Source: Agarophyton chilense
Taxonomy: Eukaryota > Rhodophyta > Florideophyceae > Gracilariales > Gracilariaceae
DNA: 23,637 bases
Direction: 5' to 3'
Assembly: GCA_030374765.1 (NCBI GenBank)
Contig: JARGXX010000029.1
Coordinates: 1 to 23,637 of the forward strand
The stretch's first letter is position 1; every line of letters begins with the position of its first letter. The translations under genes and the position numbers were made by a program. This document shows positions 1-9,823 of the stretch, piece by piece. Below the pieces are notes generated by a model. That model was not told where the DNA came from, did no database searches, and saw only the letters and a program-made list of their open reading frames with translations.

Positions 1-189
1 CGGTATCGAAAGAGGCAAACTCAGATTAAAGTACATATCAAAATATTCTACACAGGAAAGCCAGTCAAAAAACTGAAATGATACCCCCCACGAATCTTTA
101 ATACGTCGTACAAGAAAATCAGTGATGTCATCGTGATGTCACGGACGAAGCAGCGGATGGTGACGACGGTTCGAGACGAAAGCGGAAGC

Positions 190-2210
190 GCACGACAAAT
201 AGAGAGCATTAGAATGGCAACATCGGCAGCAACAACATCGGCAACCACTTGATCGACCAGCACCCGACCAAGTTTACCGCGTACAAAGCGTTGATGAAGC
301 AGCCTGACATGACGTGGGCCAAGCTCCGCGATTTCTTTGATAAGACGACGGTTAGTGTCTTCTTCGAGAAGCGCTCTACGGTTGTTGGGCGCAAGCGCAT
401 CTTTGCCTTAGAAAAGACCATCGTTCGAAGTGATCATGAACAACTTCATGATTCCCGACTCGAATGCGCGGGGTGACGATGACTCAGTGTCGAACGCTGA
501 CGACGTCGAGTTTCTGTCCGGAGACGGTGGGATCGATATTTTCGTGCCGCAGCACAAGGTCGCTGAAAATGTAGCCAAGATTGTGTCATGCGATACTCTC
601 GTGATTCGAAATCTCGTGCAGTTCGACTACGTCGTATCGCTTCTCAGCGCCTGCCTATCGTTTCGCCAAACATCAAAAGCTGTTCAAGAGAACCGCGACC
701 GACTTGGCGCCGCTTGCACAATTAGTTGTGTTTCTGAGTGAGACGCTTCAAACTTTGAGTGCATCACCTGCGCCTAGGCCTTCCGATGCTCCGTGACTTG
801 ATGTCGCACGACTGGGAGTTCTGCGTGGCCGACTGATGTGTCGACGAACGACTTCGGCAATTCTCATCTTGACGTCCGCATTCGTATGCCCGGTATCCAC
901 GTCGCCGACAATCTGCTGTCGTTTCATGTTTTCGCGATTTTCTTTTTCGAGGCGTCACACACAGCGCGTCTCACTCTTTTCTATTTTATATAAGGTTTTT
1001 GACGCGCTATGTCCCGCGTGGAAGGAGAAGATTATCCGGTCGTCTACTGACGGCGCCCCGAAAATGATAGGGTGCAATGTTGGATTCATCACGTGGCTTG
1101 CCAACGTTGCCATTGGCGGAAAGGTCTATGGCGTGTGGTGTCTAGCAAATCAACTAGATCTCGTTGTGAGGGCCGGGCTATAAGCTATAGCCGATGATGG
1201 GGGCTTTCCGTTCGTCAATATTGGGACAACCGTAATTGTATGGCTGCGGCCAGAACACTGTTATTCGAAAGATGAAAAGTAAGCGTCCGTGTTAAATCAG
1301 CGTGAGGTTGGTCTCTTTTTCACAGGTGCTGAAGTGGCTTCTTGCAAATATCAAGAGGGTTTGCGCTTACTTTATCAAAGATAACCACCTGAACGCTCCA
1401 ACCCGGAATGGTGGCTCGCATTTATGTTTGTACAGCACTTCCTTCTTGCAATTAACATCATATTCAAGGCCTTACAAACCGATTCAACTGTTGTGAGCAA
1501 GAAGTACGACGCCGTGTGGAACCTGCTTCTACAACTTCAGGAGAACTGCTCCGCCCAGCATGAAAAGTCTTTTGACCTCTCTACGCCGGCGATGTTTGGG
1601 GATGGCTTTCTTCTAGCAGGGAAGTTCAAGGTTATATTCAGCGGCTCGCAACAACTCCTTCACGGCATCGACTGTTGCGCGCGCGTGTGATGTGCTTTTC
1701 GTGACGGTGCTGGACGGCTTGGTGAAAATTCTGGAAAGCAAGCAGTCTTCTCGTCAGAAACTGCTTGAATACCCTTCGCCGTGTCTACCAAGGGGGTTCA
1801 TCCAGATGTCTATCATTGACTTCGTATATTTGGCAGGCTATAACAAGTTCCAGCTGCGTTCAGCGTTTGGCGACGAGTATCTGAAGACGATTTCCCGGCA
1901 GCAACAACAGCTTGTTTGCATTGCATCTCAGGATCCACCTTTATACTCGCAGTTGAGCCGTTCTCTGCCGAATAGACAAGTCTTTTCGAAGTCTTAGACT
2001 CCTTGCGGCTGTCGTTTCCGAGAGCTTTTGCTATTTTCGGCGGTACTCGAAACACTTATACAAACATCGAGCCACGTGGAGTCTGACTTTTCGTTGTTGT
2101 GCTATCGCCGCAACTCGAACTGCTCTGGGTTGACTGACTTCGCGCCCGAAGGAGTCGTGTATTCTAAGCAATTCTTCGACCTTCAGAAGGCAGTGAAGCA
2201 GCTCGAGTAG
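190..2210 (+). pseudogene. Decayed hAT-like transposase
   Basis: Protein-like segments of one transposase follow each other in changing frames, so the gene is dead. An N-terminal piece lies at about 200-440. A second piece at 430-741 contains PQHKVAENVAKIV and KAVQENRDRLGAA. A third frame at 838-965 reads VSTNDFGNSHLDVRIRMPG, as expected around the first acidic residue of an RNase H-like fold. A fourth at about 980-1183 has STDGAPKMIG and WCLANQLDLVV, the typical hAT DGA and C-x2-H/N-x-L-x-L-V blocks. Helical pieces follow at 1302-1690 and 1692-1990. The C-terminal block at 2040-2210 holds SSHVESDFSLL, resembling the hAT dimerisation region. At least five frame changes and several stops are present. 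The order of blocks matches one ancestral protein of roughly 650 residues. I saw no convincing terminal inverted repeats, and the 5' end may lie outside the window. The hAT superfamily call rests on motif recall, not on a search. Confidence 0.7.
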
Positions 2211-2739
2211 TCTCGGGCCACATAATTTCGTCATTGGGAGCAATAAAAGCTGACCTGGCCGGTCATACGGTGTGGCGCACTAGTTGTACTAATCTAAGAC
2301 CCTAACCCTGTACTTAAAATATCTATTATCGTACAACTAGGGCAGTATACTAGTTTAAAGTGCTTTGATCATGTGGTATGCCTGCATGGGCTAAAATGGA
2401 CCCTTCTCAAACTCTGATAGAAGAGGTCAACGAGGCACGGGTTTAGAGGTCACGGAGGTCAGGTCATTGTTATTGGATGTGATTGGCATTGAGTAAAATG
2501 TATACGCCTTTATGAATTGTTTTGCAAGGTAGCGGATGTTGAAGCCCGGTCTTTCATTCGCCAGAGATTTGACTCCGGCGAAGTCATGTCGAATCGGGAC
2601 TTGCAGTATGGGCGGGGCCACAAATGCGAGCTTATTGTTGTTGTTGTTGATGTGATGATGGTCAACCCTTCTTGACTCCTCTTCCGTCACCCATGTTTCA
2701 GCGTCTTGCCATCTTTCGTAATTATGGATACCCCTTGCC
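2211..2739. other. Intergenic stretch with a 10-bp inverted repeat
   Basis: No gene is supported here. CTAGTTGTAC (2280-2289) and GTACAACTAG (2331-2340) form a perfect 10-bp inverted repeat around a 41-nt loop, shortly after the transposase remnant ends. It could be a hairpin or part of a decayed terminal repeat. A GTT-rich microsatellite (tandem ttg) sits at about 2636-2650. Confidence 0.4.
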
Positions 2740-3110
2740 TATCGCGTCAATTCTAGAGGGGCACAACGAATACTCGGATGTCTTCATGTTCACCCATCGA
2801 TCAACAAATTTTGGTTCACATTTGTACAGCTGAGAACATCCTCAGGTAAGCTTCTGAAGCTCACCCCTGGGCACTACGTGTATTTGGATGGCACTGTAAA
2901 GGTGGCTCACGAGGCAGAAATTGGAGAGGTTGTGGCTGCTGGCTCTCGGAAAAGAGAGGTTATCCCGGATACACAACTGGAGATGGAGGCCGGTATTTAG
3001 AACCCCCAACCTAACCATTACAATATAGTGGTTGATGGTGTCGTAAGTTCGACGTATACACGCGCAGTTGCTCCGAAACTAGCAGACAGTTGACTTGCAC
3101 CACTGAGGTT
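2740..3110 (+). pseudogene. Hedgehog-type Hint (Hog) domain remnant
   Basis: The plus strand encodes the C-terminal half of a Hint/Hog self-splicing domain in broken form. One frame (about 2753-2828) gives GHNEYSDVFMFTHR, the usual G-x3-FSDV-x2-FTHR block. One base appears lost near 2828. The next frame then reads QLRTSSGKLLKLTPGHYVYL followed by HEAEIGEVV, the T-x2-G-x2-L-x-LTPxH motif and the strand after it in Hog domains. TAG at 2998-3000 interrupts it. The same frame resumes with NPQPNHYNIVVDGVVSSTYT, matching the terminal G/NxYxP...IVVDGV..S.YT block, until TGA at 3091-3093. The catalytic N-terminal cysteine block was not found upstream, so the remnant is also 5' truncated. Hog domains perform autoproteolysis in intact proteins. 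This copy cannot, with one frameshift and two nonsense codons. Confidence 0.72.
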
Positions 3111-3979
3111 GGTACATAAGCAGATCAATACGTATACTTCCATTAATTATGGAGGGCCAAAGTTGACGAAAGTAGTCTTCTCGTCGGGGGCTGTAATCGA
3201 TGGCAGGTTCGAAAACTGTGCTCAGTGCTGTACATTGCCAAGTCCGGATTGATGAATAGTTTTACCAACCTTCGAACTGAGAGCCTCAACCGTTATCCAT
3301 AAAGCTCTCTGCGGTGGAGTTAACCCTTGGAGTAGTTTTTATCACCATGAAGTGATCACGACCCGTACATCGGTCCATACCGTTCACATTTCTCTTATTG
3401 GCTGTTGCTTAAAAGCAACGTCTGGCTGAGAATTGCCGGCTGCGCTACTGGCCCGGGTAAACGCACCAAAGCAATCAAGTACGAAGGTTGTTGAACCTGG
3501 AAACAAATGCACGACGAGAATCGGTCGGTCATGGTTGAATCTTGGCGGTTTGAATAGTTCTTCTCACAACGTCTTACTCTCTCGCGATTATTGCTGTGGT
3601 TGAGAAAAGGTGGGTAAAACACTACAACAGCTCAGACTGCGCTTGAAGCGGTTAAGCGGAGAGTTGCAAGAGAGGCAATCGCACCTTTTGCGCGAACTGC
3701 GTGTGTGCGGCGGGGCGTCGAGATTAATAAAGTGGACGGAAGGTAGAATGGAGACGAAAACCCTGAGACGAAAGAGGGCACGCAGACAAACGGGTTCAAC
3801 GGGGTCTCGTGATCTGTCCCGTGCAACAAGGCCTACAGAACCTGAGTCAGAGAGACTGTGGTGTAAATTGCTGACAGCGTGGGTAGGGTTTTGGCTTGAA
3901 CCCGAAAAAGATACAGGCCGGGAAAGCAGCGGTCGCTCATTCAACAGAATTCCGCACGCGCGGGCGCGATAGATGTGCG
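3111..3979. other. Intergenic region, no supported gene
   Basis: The Hint-remnant frame continues weakly to about 3250, and after that no coding signal holds up. Open frames at 3588-4103 (-) and 3610-3972 (+) have low-complexity, arginine-rich translations in a GC-rich stretch and are not credible genes. No RNA gene was recognised. Confidence 0.4.
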
Positions 3980-4634
3980 CCAGCGATCTCTGCCGCCGAC
4001 GCTGCCCCCGACGGCGACGGCGAGCACGCCATGCAATAGAGCGCGCGGGCTCTGGCGCCGCGCCGGAGAGCCTCCGCCACGCAGAAGGAGCACCGCCACA
4101 CAATGCAGTTCCGCCGTGTGGGGCTTTCGCGGCGGCGTCCCACCGGCGCGGCCCGCAGCCGTTGGAGTGGCTGGGTTACGCATCGCCTTCCACTCTCTCA
4201 TCGCCAACGGCGGTTCGACGCGACATGCAACGCTCAGCGTGGAGGAATGTGTGCGGCGTACGCGCGGAGCCCCCTGCCCTCATGCTCGCTCCCCCCCTCC
4301 CCCCGTTCTGATCTGGTCCTTCTGCGCCCGGTACAAATGGCCGCCTTGCCCGCTCTCCACCGCTTCTCTTCCGCTTCCCTTCGTGCCCCTTCCCTTCCCT
4401 TCCCGCCCTCGCCATTTCCCAGTCTTATCTTGAGTACAAAACTCTGTGACCGTCTTCTCGCGCGCGCTTCACCACATCTTTGCTTCACTGCCACTCTGTC
4501 ACATTGTGCTTTGCTTCTCGTTCTACTCTTCCTCATCTCTCTCCATTTTAGCGCTCTCTCTTTGCTCCGTCAACTCCGCATCTTGTTTGCAATCTTGGAC
4601 CGTATTTGTTGCTTCCGCTCTGCACACACTTAAC
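3980..4634 (+). promoter_or_regulatory. Probable promoter and 5' leader of the MED15-like gene
   Basis: The DNA is GC-rich from about 3960 to 4300. It then turns strongly pyrimidine-rich on the coding strand (about 4285-4560, with runs such as cttcccttcccttcccg) up to the ATG at 4635. Such CT-rich tracts are common around transcription starts in compact eukaryotic genomes. I saw no clear TATA box. The reading frame is open upstream to 4446, but its translation is hydrophobic and serine-rich, unlike the KIX domain that begins at 4635, so I treat it as untranslated leader. The exact start of transcription cannot be placed from sequence alone. Confidence 0.35.
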
Positions 4635-7600
4635 ATGGAACACGTACGACAATGGCAGCGCGAGATGGCGGGAGACGTCCGTATCAGGGTCTGCCGCCAC
4701 ATTCTTGAAAAGATACTCAGGCTCTTCCCAGATGTCGAAAATCACGACACACTCCGTGTTCAAATACGCAACTTTGAGTTCCGCGTGTTTCAGACCGCCT
4801 TGAGCCGCCATGAATACTTGAGGCGCATTGCTGAAGGTCTTACTCAGATTGAGCACAATCAGCGCGCTCGTCTGAATCAAGTGGCAATGACTTCTCATCC
4901 GGCGGCTCCCGCTGGGCAGCCCGTGCAATCTAACCAATCCATGCAGAACGTACGGGCCGTTCAGCGCACCGAAGCCGCTCAGGATGCGCAACGTGTTCAG
5001 GGTGCTCAAGGCGTCCCGAGTGTGCAGGCTCCGAATGGCTTTGGGGACATTCAGAGCATTCAGGGTTTGCAAGGCGCCCAAACGGTGCAGGGCGCTCAGG
5101 GCGCCCAGGTCATGCAGGGCATGCACCCCAGCAATCTTGCGCAGACCGGGGCGGGCGTCTATCCGGTGCGAAGTATGCAAGGCGTACCGGAAGCACAGGC
5201 ACAAGCTGGTTTTTGTCAACAAATACGTGATGCACAACAGGCACAGGCACAGGCTCATCACCAAAGCCAACAACTGCTTGCTCAGCAGATACGCCATCGT
5301 CAAATGGTACAGGCCTACCAAATGCTGCTGCAACGCCAACAGGAACAACAGCGGCCGCAAAATCTGCAAAACCAGCAGCAAGCGCAGCCAGGCGTGCAAG
5401 CTGGTGGACAAGCCAGCGTCCCGAGTAGAGGACAAGAGCCTCCGAAGGAGACCAGTGCTGCATCGAAACGTCAGCGATCTAATGTAGGTGGAAAGGTATG
5501 TTTTTTCATCTTTCACACGTCTCCTCACGATTCAGTGCGACTAACATACATACCATGGTCACATTTCTTATTTTCTGCCATCAATGTCAGATGAAGTCTA
5601 GCACATCGCCCGCGAAGACCACAGCCACTGCCCACACCTTCACCCCTACCTCAAGAAGCGCGGGGGGCCAAGAACCACGCTTCCCCACAACGAGTAACGC
5701 TGAAGCATTGAGCCGCGCCACTCAAGTAACTGCCAACCAGGCGGCGTTCGCAAATGCGCAGGCCGCCCTGGCCAGCTTTCCGCCCATCGCCCAACAAGAA
5801 TATGCCAGGGCTCTTGCTTACCAGCAGGCAACGCAGATCGCAGCTGCTTCGCAATCCCAGCCTTCTGTTGCCATGCAAGCCCCGACACACCAGCCGTGCA
5901 CAAGTCAGGCAGGGTCACAGGCCCAGCATATTTCTCAAGCTGGCGTGGTTCCCAATATGCCAGGTGTGAATCAACGGGCATCGCAGGCGTTTCCTGCTCC
6001 CATAGGCATTTACGCAGGCAATGGCGTTTCGCAAGGCATTCATCACGGTGTGGACACGCAGGGTCGAAATCCCCTGATGGCGGACGCTCGTGCCAGAGCA
6101 GGACCTATGCCGGAACAGTACGGTCTTATCGCGCAGATGGCAGCCGCTGTTGGAGTAAGCATCACGCCCGTACAGCTTAGTCAATGCACGCGGGAGCAGT
6201 TGGCGCATTTCGTCGGCAATATCAGGGCTCGCACCTCCAATTTGCAGAACGCATCCATTTCCATGAGACAACAGCAAAACATGCGTCGTGTGAATGAAGC
6301 TCAGGCGCATGTGAATCTGAACACTGCTGCTCTGGACAGCATGAATGCAGCAAAATGGAGAGGACAACCTGGAACCCAGGCAGCCGCTGCTGGTCAAGCC
6401 GTGGCGAGTTCGCCAAGCGAGGTGAATCGCGCTCTTGCGATGCAAAACCGAAGCCTACAACACGCTGGCGAACAGTCTCTACAGTACCGGGTTCAACAAC
6501 AGCAACAGCACCGGCAAAGCGCTGCCATGCACGGGAATGCACCAGCGCTGGTTGCGCAGATGAATCGAGCGCCAGGCTTAACCCACGCTCACATGAACGC
6601 GATCTTGGCCAGCCAAAAAGCCCAGCAAGAAAGAACAAATGCTGCGCTTCAAGATCAGCGACGAGCATCGGCGCAGGCCGTTCAGAATGTAAATCAGTCG
6701 CTGAATGTGCAAGCCGCAGCTGGCACCATCTCAAGAATGGTACCGAGCAGTCTAGCAACCTGCTCGGTGGCCCCTCCTGTCTCTGTGTCTGCGAATGCAG
6801 TACCCGCTACATTTACCCATGCCGAAATGTTTTGGAACAGGCTTGAAGATATTCAAAGAAAGTACAAAGCCACATTCGACCACTTACATCCACGTATCCT
6901 GAAACTGCAATTCAAGGATGAAGTGCGAAAGGACGAGATCTTCAAGCGTTTAACCGACTGCCACATAATTCTGAGTCTGACGCGTGTGGAACAAGTACCG
7001 GAAGGGGTTGATTTTGGCGTGCTACAGCGCACTGAGAACTTTCTGTATCAGCTTGTGCACTTGTATGGGTTGAGTACTGCCAACCACGCGACGCTTGCTT
7101 CAAAGAAAAAGGCAAACTCACAAACTCGTGCGGTTTCGGCAGCAGCTGCGCCCGCGGTAGCCGGAGGCAGACCTATTCGGGAGTTGGAAAATGCGCAGGC
7201 GCGAGCTGCACAACAGCGCCAAGCCGTACCCGTTCGTCAACAGAACGCGCGAAGAGCTGAAGAGCTGAAGAGCCATAGCCATTTGCCAAATGTCCAGCAA
7301 CAGGGCCTCGCATCTCCACAGAACCATTCGTCGACCAAAATCAACCCCCGGCAACAACCCAGTGCATCCTGCGTCCCGAGTCGACAGAATCAGGCAGGCA
7401 TTGCTTCATCGCCTGCCGGAGTGGACGTCTCGAAGCTTGTAACTCCAGCACAATCTCAGACACAGCGACATGTGCGTGCTAAAGCGGTAGAGGCACCACG
7501 AGCAGGAAAAGGCCGGGTGAACGGGGCTGCGCAAATGAATGTGGTTAGTGGTACGGCTGGGGTTGGCAGTGCACCGACATCTGCGCGACAAGAAATGGCA

Positions 7601-8938
7601 CAAGTGGTAGCGCAAATGTCAACGGCAGGTCGGGGTAACAGTTCCAGTGACGTGCAGATGAGGCACCACACACAAACGGAAACGGATAGGCCTTCCAAGA
7701 CTGGGGCAGCGGCACAGGTTCAGCAGAAAGCGGCTAGGCCGGGTGCGCTCGAGTCTGCTGTGGCGACACATGGACAGAAACTTGTGGGGGCTCAAGCTCA
7801 AGCGCGGACACAGGCACAGGCAGATCAGCACTTGCGGCATCGTCAGGCCCAGCAGGAAACGGCAAGGCTGCCACAGCAGCGTGCGACAGGAGCAGCGGCA
7901 GTGGGAATGCGGACAAACCAAGATGGAGCGTTCGCAAATTTGGAAAGCGATGTAGGTGGCAGTTCGAAAGGGCGGAAGAATATGACGCAGCTCGAACATC
8001 GCAACTCTACATCCCCTGGTACGAATGCTGCGCCGGGCGTGACCAGCGACGGGCGTCAGGGCACAGCGAACAAAAGTAGGGCGGCTAGTGGGGTCGCAAA
8101 GGCCAGTGGGGCAGCAGCGGGCAGGGAGGAGCCTGATCCGTCCGGAGAAAGAAACGCTGCATTAACACCGGACGCAAGGGCAATGAGTGAAAAGAACTCG
8201 AGAGGGAAAACAGGGTGCGAGACGTCAAGCAAAGTCGATGCGACGCAGAGACTGAAACAACTCGAGGCCATGGTAAAGGACGTGACCAATCAAGTGAGCT
8301 TGTTGGAGTCATGGGAAGCGGAGGCCAAGCGTCGGAGGAGCGAACGAATTCGGAGCGCATTGGCAGCGTTGCGAAAACGTGGGAGAGCTTCGGCGTCGGA
8401 TGAGGAAGATGAAACCGCGAAGAGGGGGCAGAAACGCAGGGGATCGTCGGCTGATGTGGAGAACTGCGAAAAGGGAGACGAGGCGATCGACACAAAAGCG
8501 CCCGAATGTTCAACCAACAGCGTACTTCATTTGGCCAAGAAACCAAGGCATGAGCCTGAGGATATGCAGCTGTTGCGCGAGGCGATGAGAATGGATGTGG
8601 AAGCTGTCGCGAAACGTAACCCGCGGATGCAGGTGAAGGTCATTGAAGAATTTGGGCACCCTGTTGTGGTGTGCACGCTGCACCTTGCGGAGATGCAGCT
8701 GCCGAAGTTGAAGTTGCGCGTCCCGCATGGATACCCGCGGAAGGGAGGAGCGACATATGGGTTTGAGCGATCGCCAATGGAGTGCACGGGATGGATCAGA
8801 GATGCACAGAAGCGGTTTGGAAAGCGGCTGTCGACCGCATCGTCTGCGAATGTGGCGACGATTTTGGATGTTTGGGCACGCGAAGCGGAGGCGGCCGCAA
8901 CTGAAGCCTCAGCGTCACAGGTCGAGCGGAGATGCTAA
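4635..8938 (+). CDS. MED15: Mediator complex subunit 15-like protein (KIX domain, Q-rich)
   Basis: Two exons, 4635-5495 and 5591-8938, join in phase 0 to give about 1402 residues. MED15 is a Mediator tail subunit that links activators to RNA polymerase II in the nucleus. Residues about 1-78 (WQREMAGDVRIRVCRHILEK to LRRIAEGLTQIE) form a KIX-type three-helix domain. Residues about 80-695 are glutamine/alanine-rich, with degenerate VQGAQG-like repeats near 170-215, a typical disordered activator-binding region. Residues about 697-782 (from HAEMFWNRLEDIQRKY) match the helical mid-region seen in plant MED15. Residues about 1170-1222 are a basic coiled coil. Residues about 1286-1400, with QLPKLKLRVPHGYP, match the MED15 C-terminal domain. 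I chose ATG 4635 because the KIX domain starts there. Retaining the intron would stop translation at 5592-5594. No breaks are seen, so the gene is probably functional. The alternative is another KIX/Q-rich co-activator, but the C-terminal block argues for MED15. Confidence 0.82.
5496..5590 (+). other. Spliceosomal intron of the MED15-like gene
   Basis: The 95-nt intron begins GTATGT and ends TGTCAG. A CTAAC branch-point-like site lies at 5541-5545 and a pyrimidine-rich tract precedes the acceptor. Removing it joins ...SNVGGK to MKSSTS in phase 0 and connects two long frames of identical composition. Confidence 0.85.
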
Positions 8939-9114
8939 CCTTGTGGATTGAAAATAATGTGTTTCCCTTGTAGTTTTTAGGGGTCAACCTTGTGGATTGA
9001 AATAATGTATTACTGTACACTAGTGGTTTTTAGTGGCCGACCTTGTTGATTGAAAATAATGTATCACACGTAGTTTTTAGTGGCCCACGTTGTGGATTGA
9101 AAATAATGTATTAG
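8937..9114 (+). repeat. Four imperfect ~50-bp tandem repeats at the MED15 3' end
   Basis: Copies start at about 8937, 8986, 9039 and 9086 (spacings 49, 53 and 47). Each has the core ACCTTGTGGATTGAAAATAA followed by TGTAT or TGTGT, and the first three also carry TAGT/GGTTTTTAG(T/G)GG. The first copy begins with the last bases of the MED15 stop codon. Each core holds AATAAT near TGTAT, so the array could supply multiple weak polyadenylation signals. No AATAAA was seen. Confidence 0.85.
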
Positions 9115-9425
9115 GTTTTCTCGAAAACCGACCACATCACTTAAAGACCTAGAAGTGAAAAGTGAAAAGAAAATTCTGCCTGGCAATTGAGAGTACGACA
9201 ACGTATTTTTGAATGGCAATTACGGCAAGGACGAGGACGAAAGTTCTATCCGTGAATGAAAGCCGTCCCTCTTGTGAGTGGAAGGTGCTAACTCTCGTCC
9301 TTACTTTGTTGTCGCCGTCGCTTTGCTCTCTAGTGTCTATACGGCCAGAGAGACAGTTCGAAATTGGTTATTTTTTGAAAGGTAGTTCTGTTTCATACAC
9401 AGCTCCCAAAATTTTTTTTTAGAGG
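9115..9425. other. Intergenic spacer between the MED15 repeats and the retrotransposon
   Basis: No gene is supported. There is a short GAAGTGAAAAGTGAAAAG direct repeat near 9151-9168 and a T-run at about 9412-9420 just before the target-site duplication of the retrotransposon. Confidence 0.4.
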
Positions 9426-9430
9426 GCAAC
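9426..9430. repeat. Target-site duplication, left copy (GCAAC)
   Basis: GCAAC directly precedes the left LTR and matches 15280-15284. Because a 15-bp LTR-end duplication also ends in GCAAC, the boundary could instead be read at 9446 with the TSD at 9441-9445. Confidence 0.75.
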
Positions 9431-9791
9431 TGCAACGAAGGCAACTGCAACGAAGGCAACTAGGCTAGAGTGGCTATCGGGGAGCGCGGTGCGATGTTCG
9501 AGTGATGCAATGTGTTGTACTTTACTTTTCCTACGGTCTGAGATCTTATCCCCCAAAAGTCACTAAAGTCGGGGACCAGGTCCTCCTTATATAGACTTTT
9601 GACCCCCTCTAAATAGCCCTTAAACGCATTTTTTCTAGATTGTTCTAGACTCATCTAAGAAGTTTCTAGAATAGAGAGAAACTTCTAGATAGTTCTAAAT
9701 GCATAACATATGCATCAATATTACACAAATGATGCAACATCTCTACAATGATGTTGCTTGAAAGAAGTACTATCTGTACATGTTTGTTGCA
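9431..9791 (-). repeat. 3' LTR of the chromovirus
   Basis: The LTR ends are TGCAAC and GTTGCA, an inverted terminal repeat with canonical TG...CA. The copy carries a tandem duplication of TGCAACGAAGGCAAC at 9431-9445 and 9446-9460, absent from the other LTR. On the element strand, U3 lies at higher coordinates, a TATATAAG box sits at 9586-9593, and R/U5 follow to the left. U3 also holds an 8-bp hairpin (GCAACATC/GATGTTGC) and an ATGCAT pair near its outer edge, both conserved in the other LTR. Its promoter points towards the MED15 3' end. Confidence 0.92.
9633..9695 (-). promoter_or_regulatory. Heat-shock element array in U3 of the 3' LTR
   Basis: GAA at 9659-9661, TTC at 9664-9666 and GAA at 9669-9671 form a perfect nGAAnnTTCnnGAAn element. 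A second run at 9678-9695 (GAA-TTC-GAT-TTC at 5-bp spacing) has one mismatch. Further TTCTAGA units lie at 9633-9650. The array is 40-100 bp upstream of the TATA box at 9586-9593, where heat-shock factor sites act. Binding is predicted from consensus only. Confidence 0.7.
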
Positions 9792-9808
9792 CTATTTCCT
9801 CCTCCTTC
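9792..9808 (-). other. Polypurine tract (plus-strand primer)
   Basis: On the element strand GAAGGAGGAGGAAATAG abuts the start of the 3' LTR (TGCAAC...). It lies 15 nt after the pol stop codon. This is the position and composition expected for the RNase H-resistant primer of second-strand synthesis. Confidence 0.88.
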
Positions 9809-9823
9809 ATATTGACGCCCACT

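Noticed and set aside
2301..2316. Telomere-like CCCTAACCCTG
   Set aside because: Less than two repeat units, so easily chance.
3588..4103. 171-codon minus-strand frame upstream of MED15
   Set aside because: It lies in GC-rich DNA, has an arginine/serine-rich low-complexity translation and overlaps several equally long frames, with no motif.
4446..4634. Upstream N-terminal extension of MED15 from ATG 4446
   Set aside because: The translation is hydrophobic and serine-rich from a CT-rich leader. The KIX homology starts right at Met 4635.
4548..5528. 326-codon open frame antisense to MED15 exon 1
   Set aside because: It mirrors Q-rich codons (CAG/CAA read back as CTG/TTG), giving a leucine-rich translation, and the opposite strand carries a clear KIX domain.
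9460..9654. Open frame shared by both LTRs (MSLEQSRKNAF...)
   Set aside because: Its ATG lies upstream of the LTR TATA box, and the frame spans the TATA and R region, so it would not be on the element mRNA. It is conserved only because the LTRs are recent duplicates.
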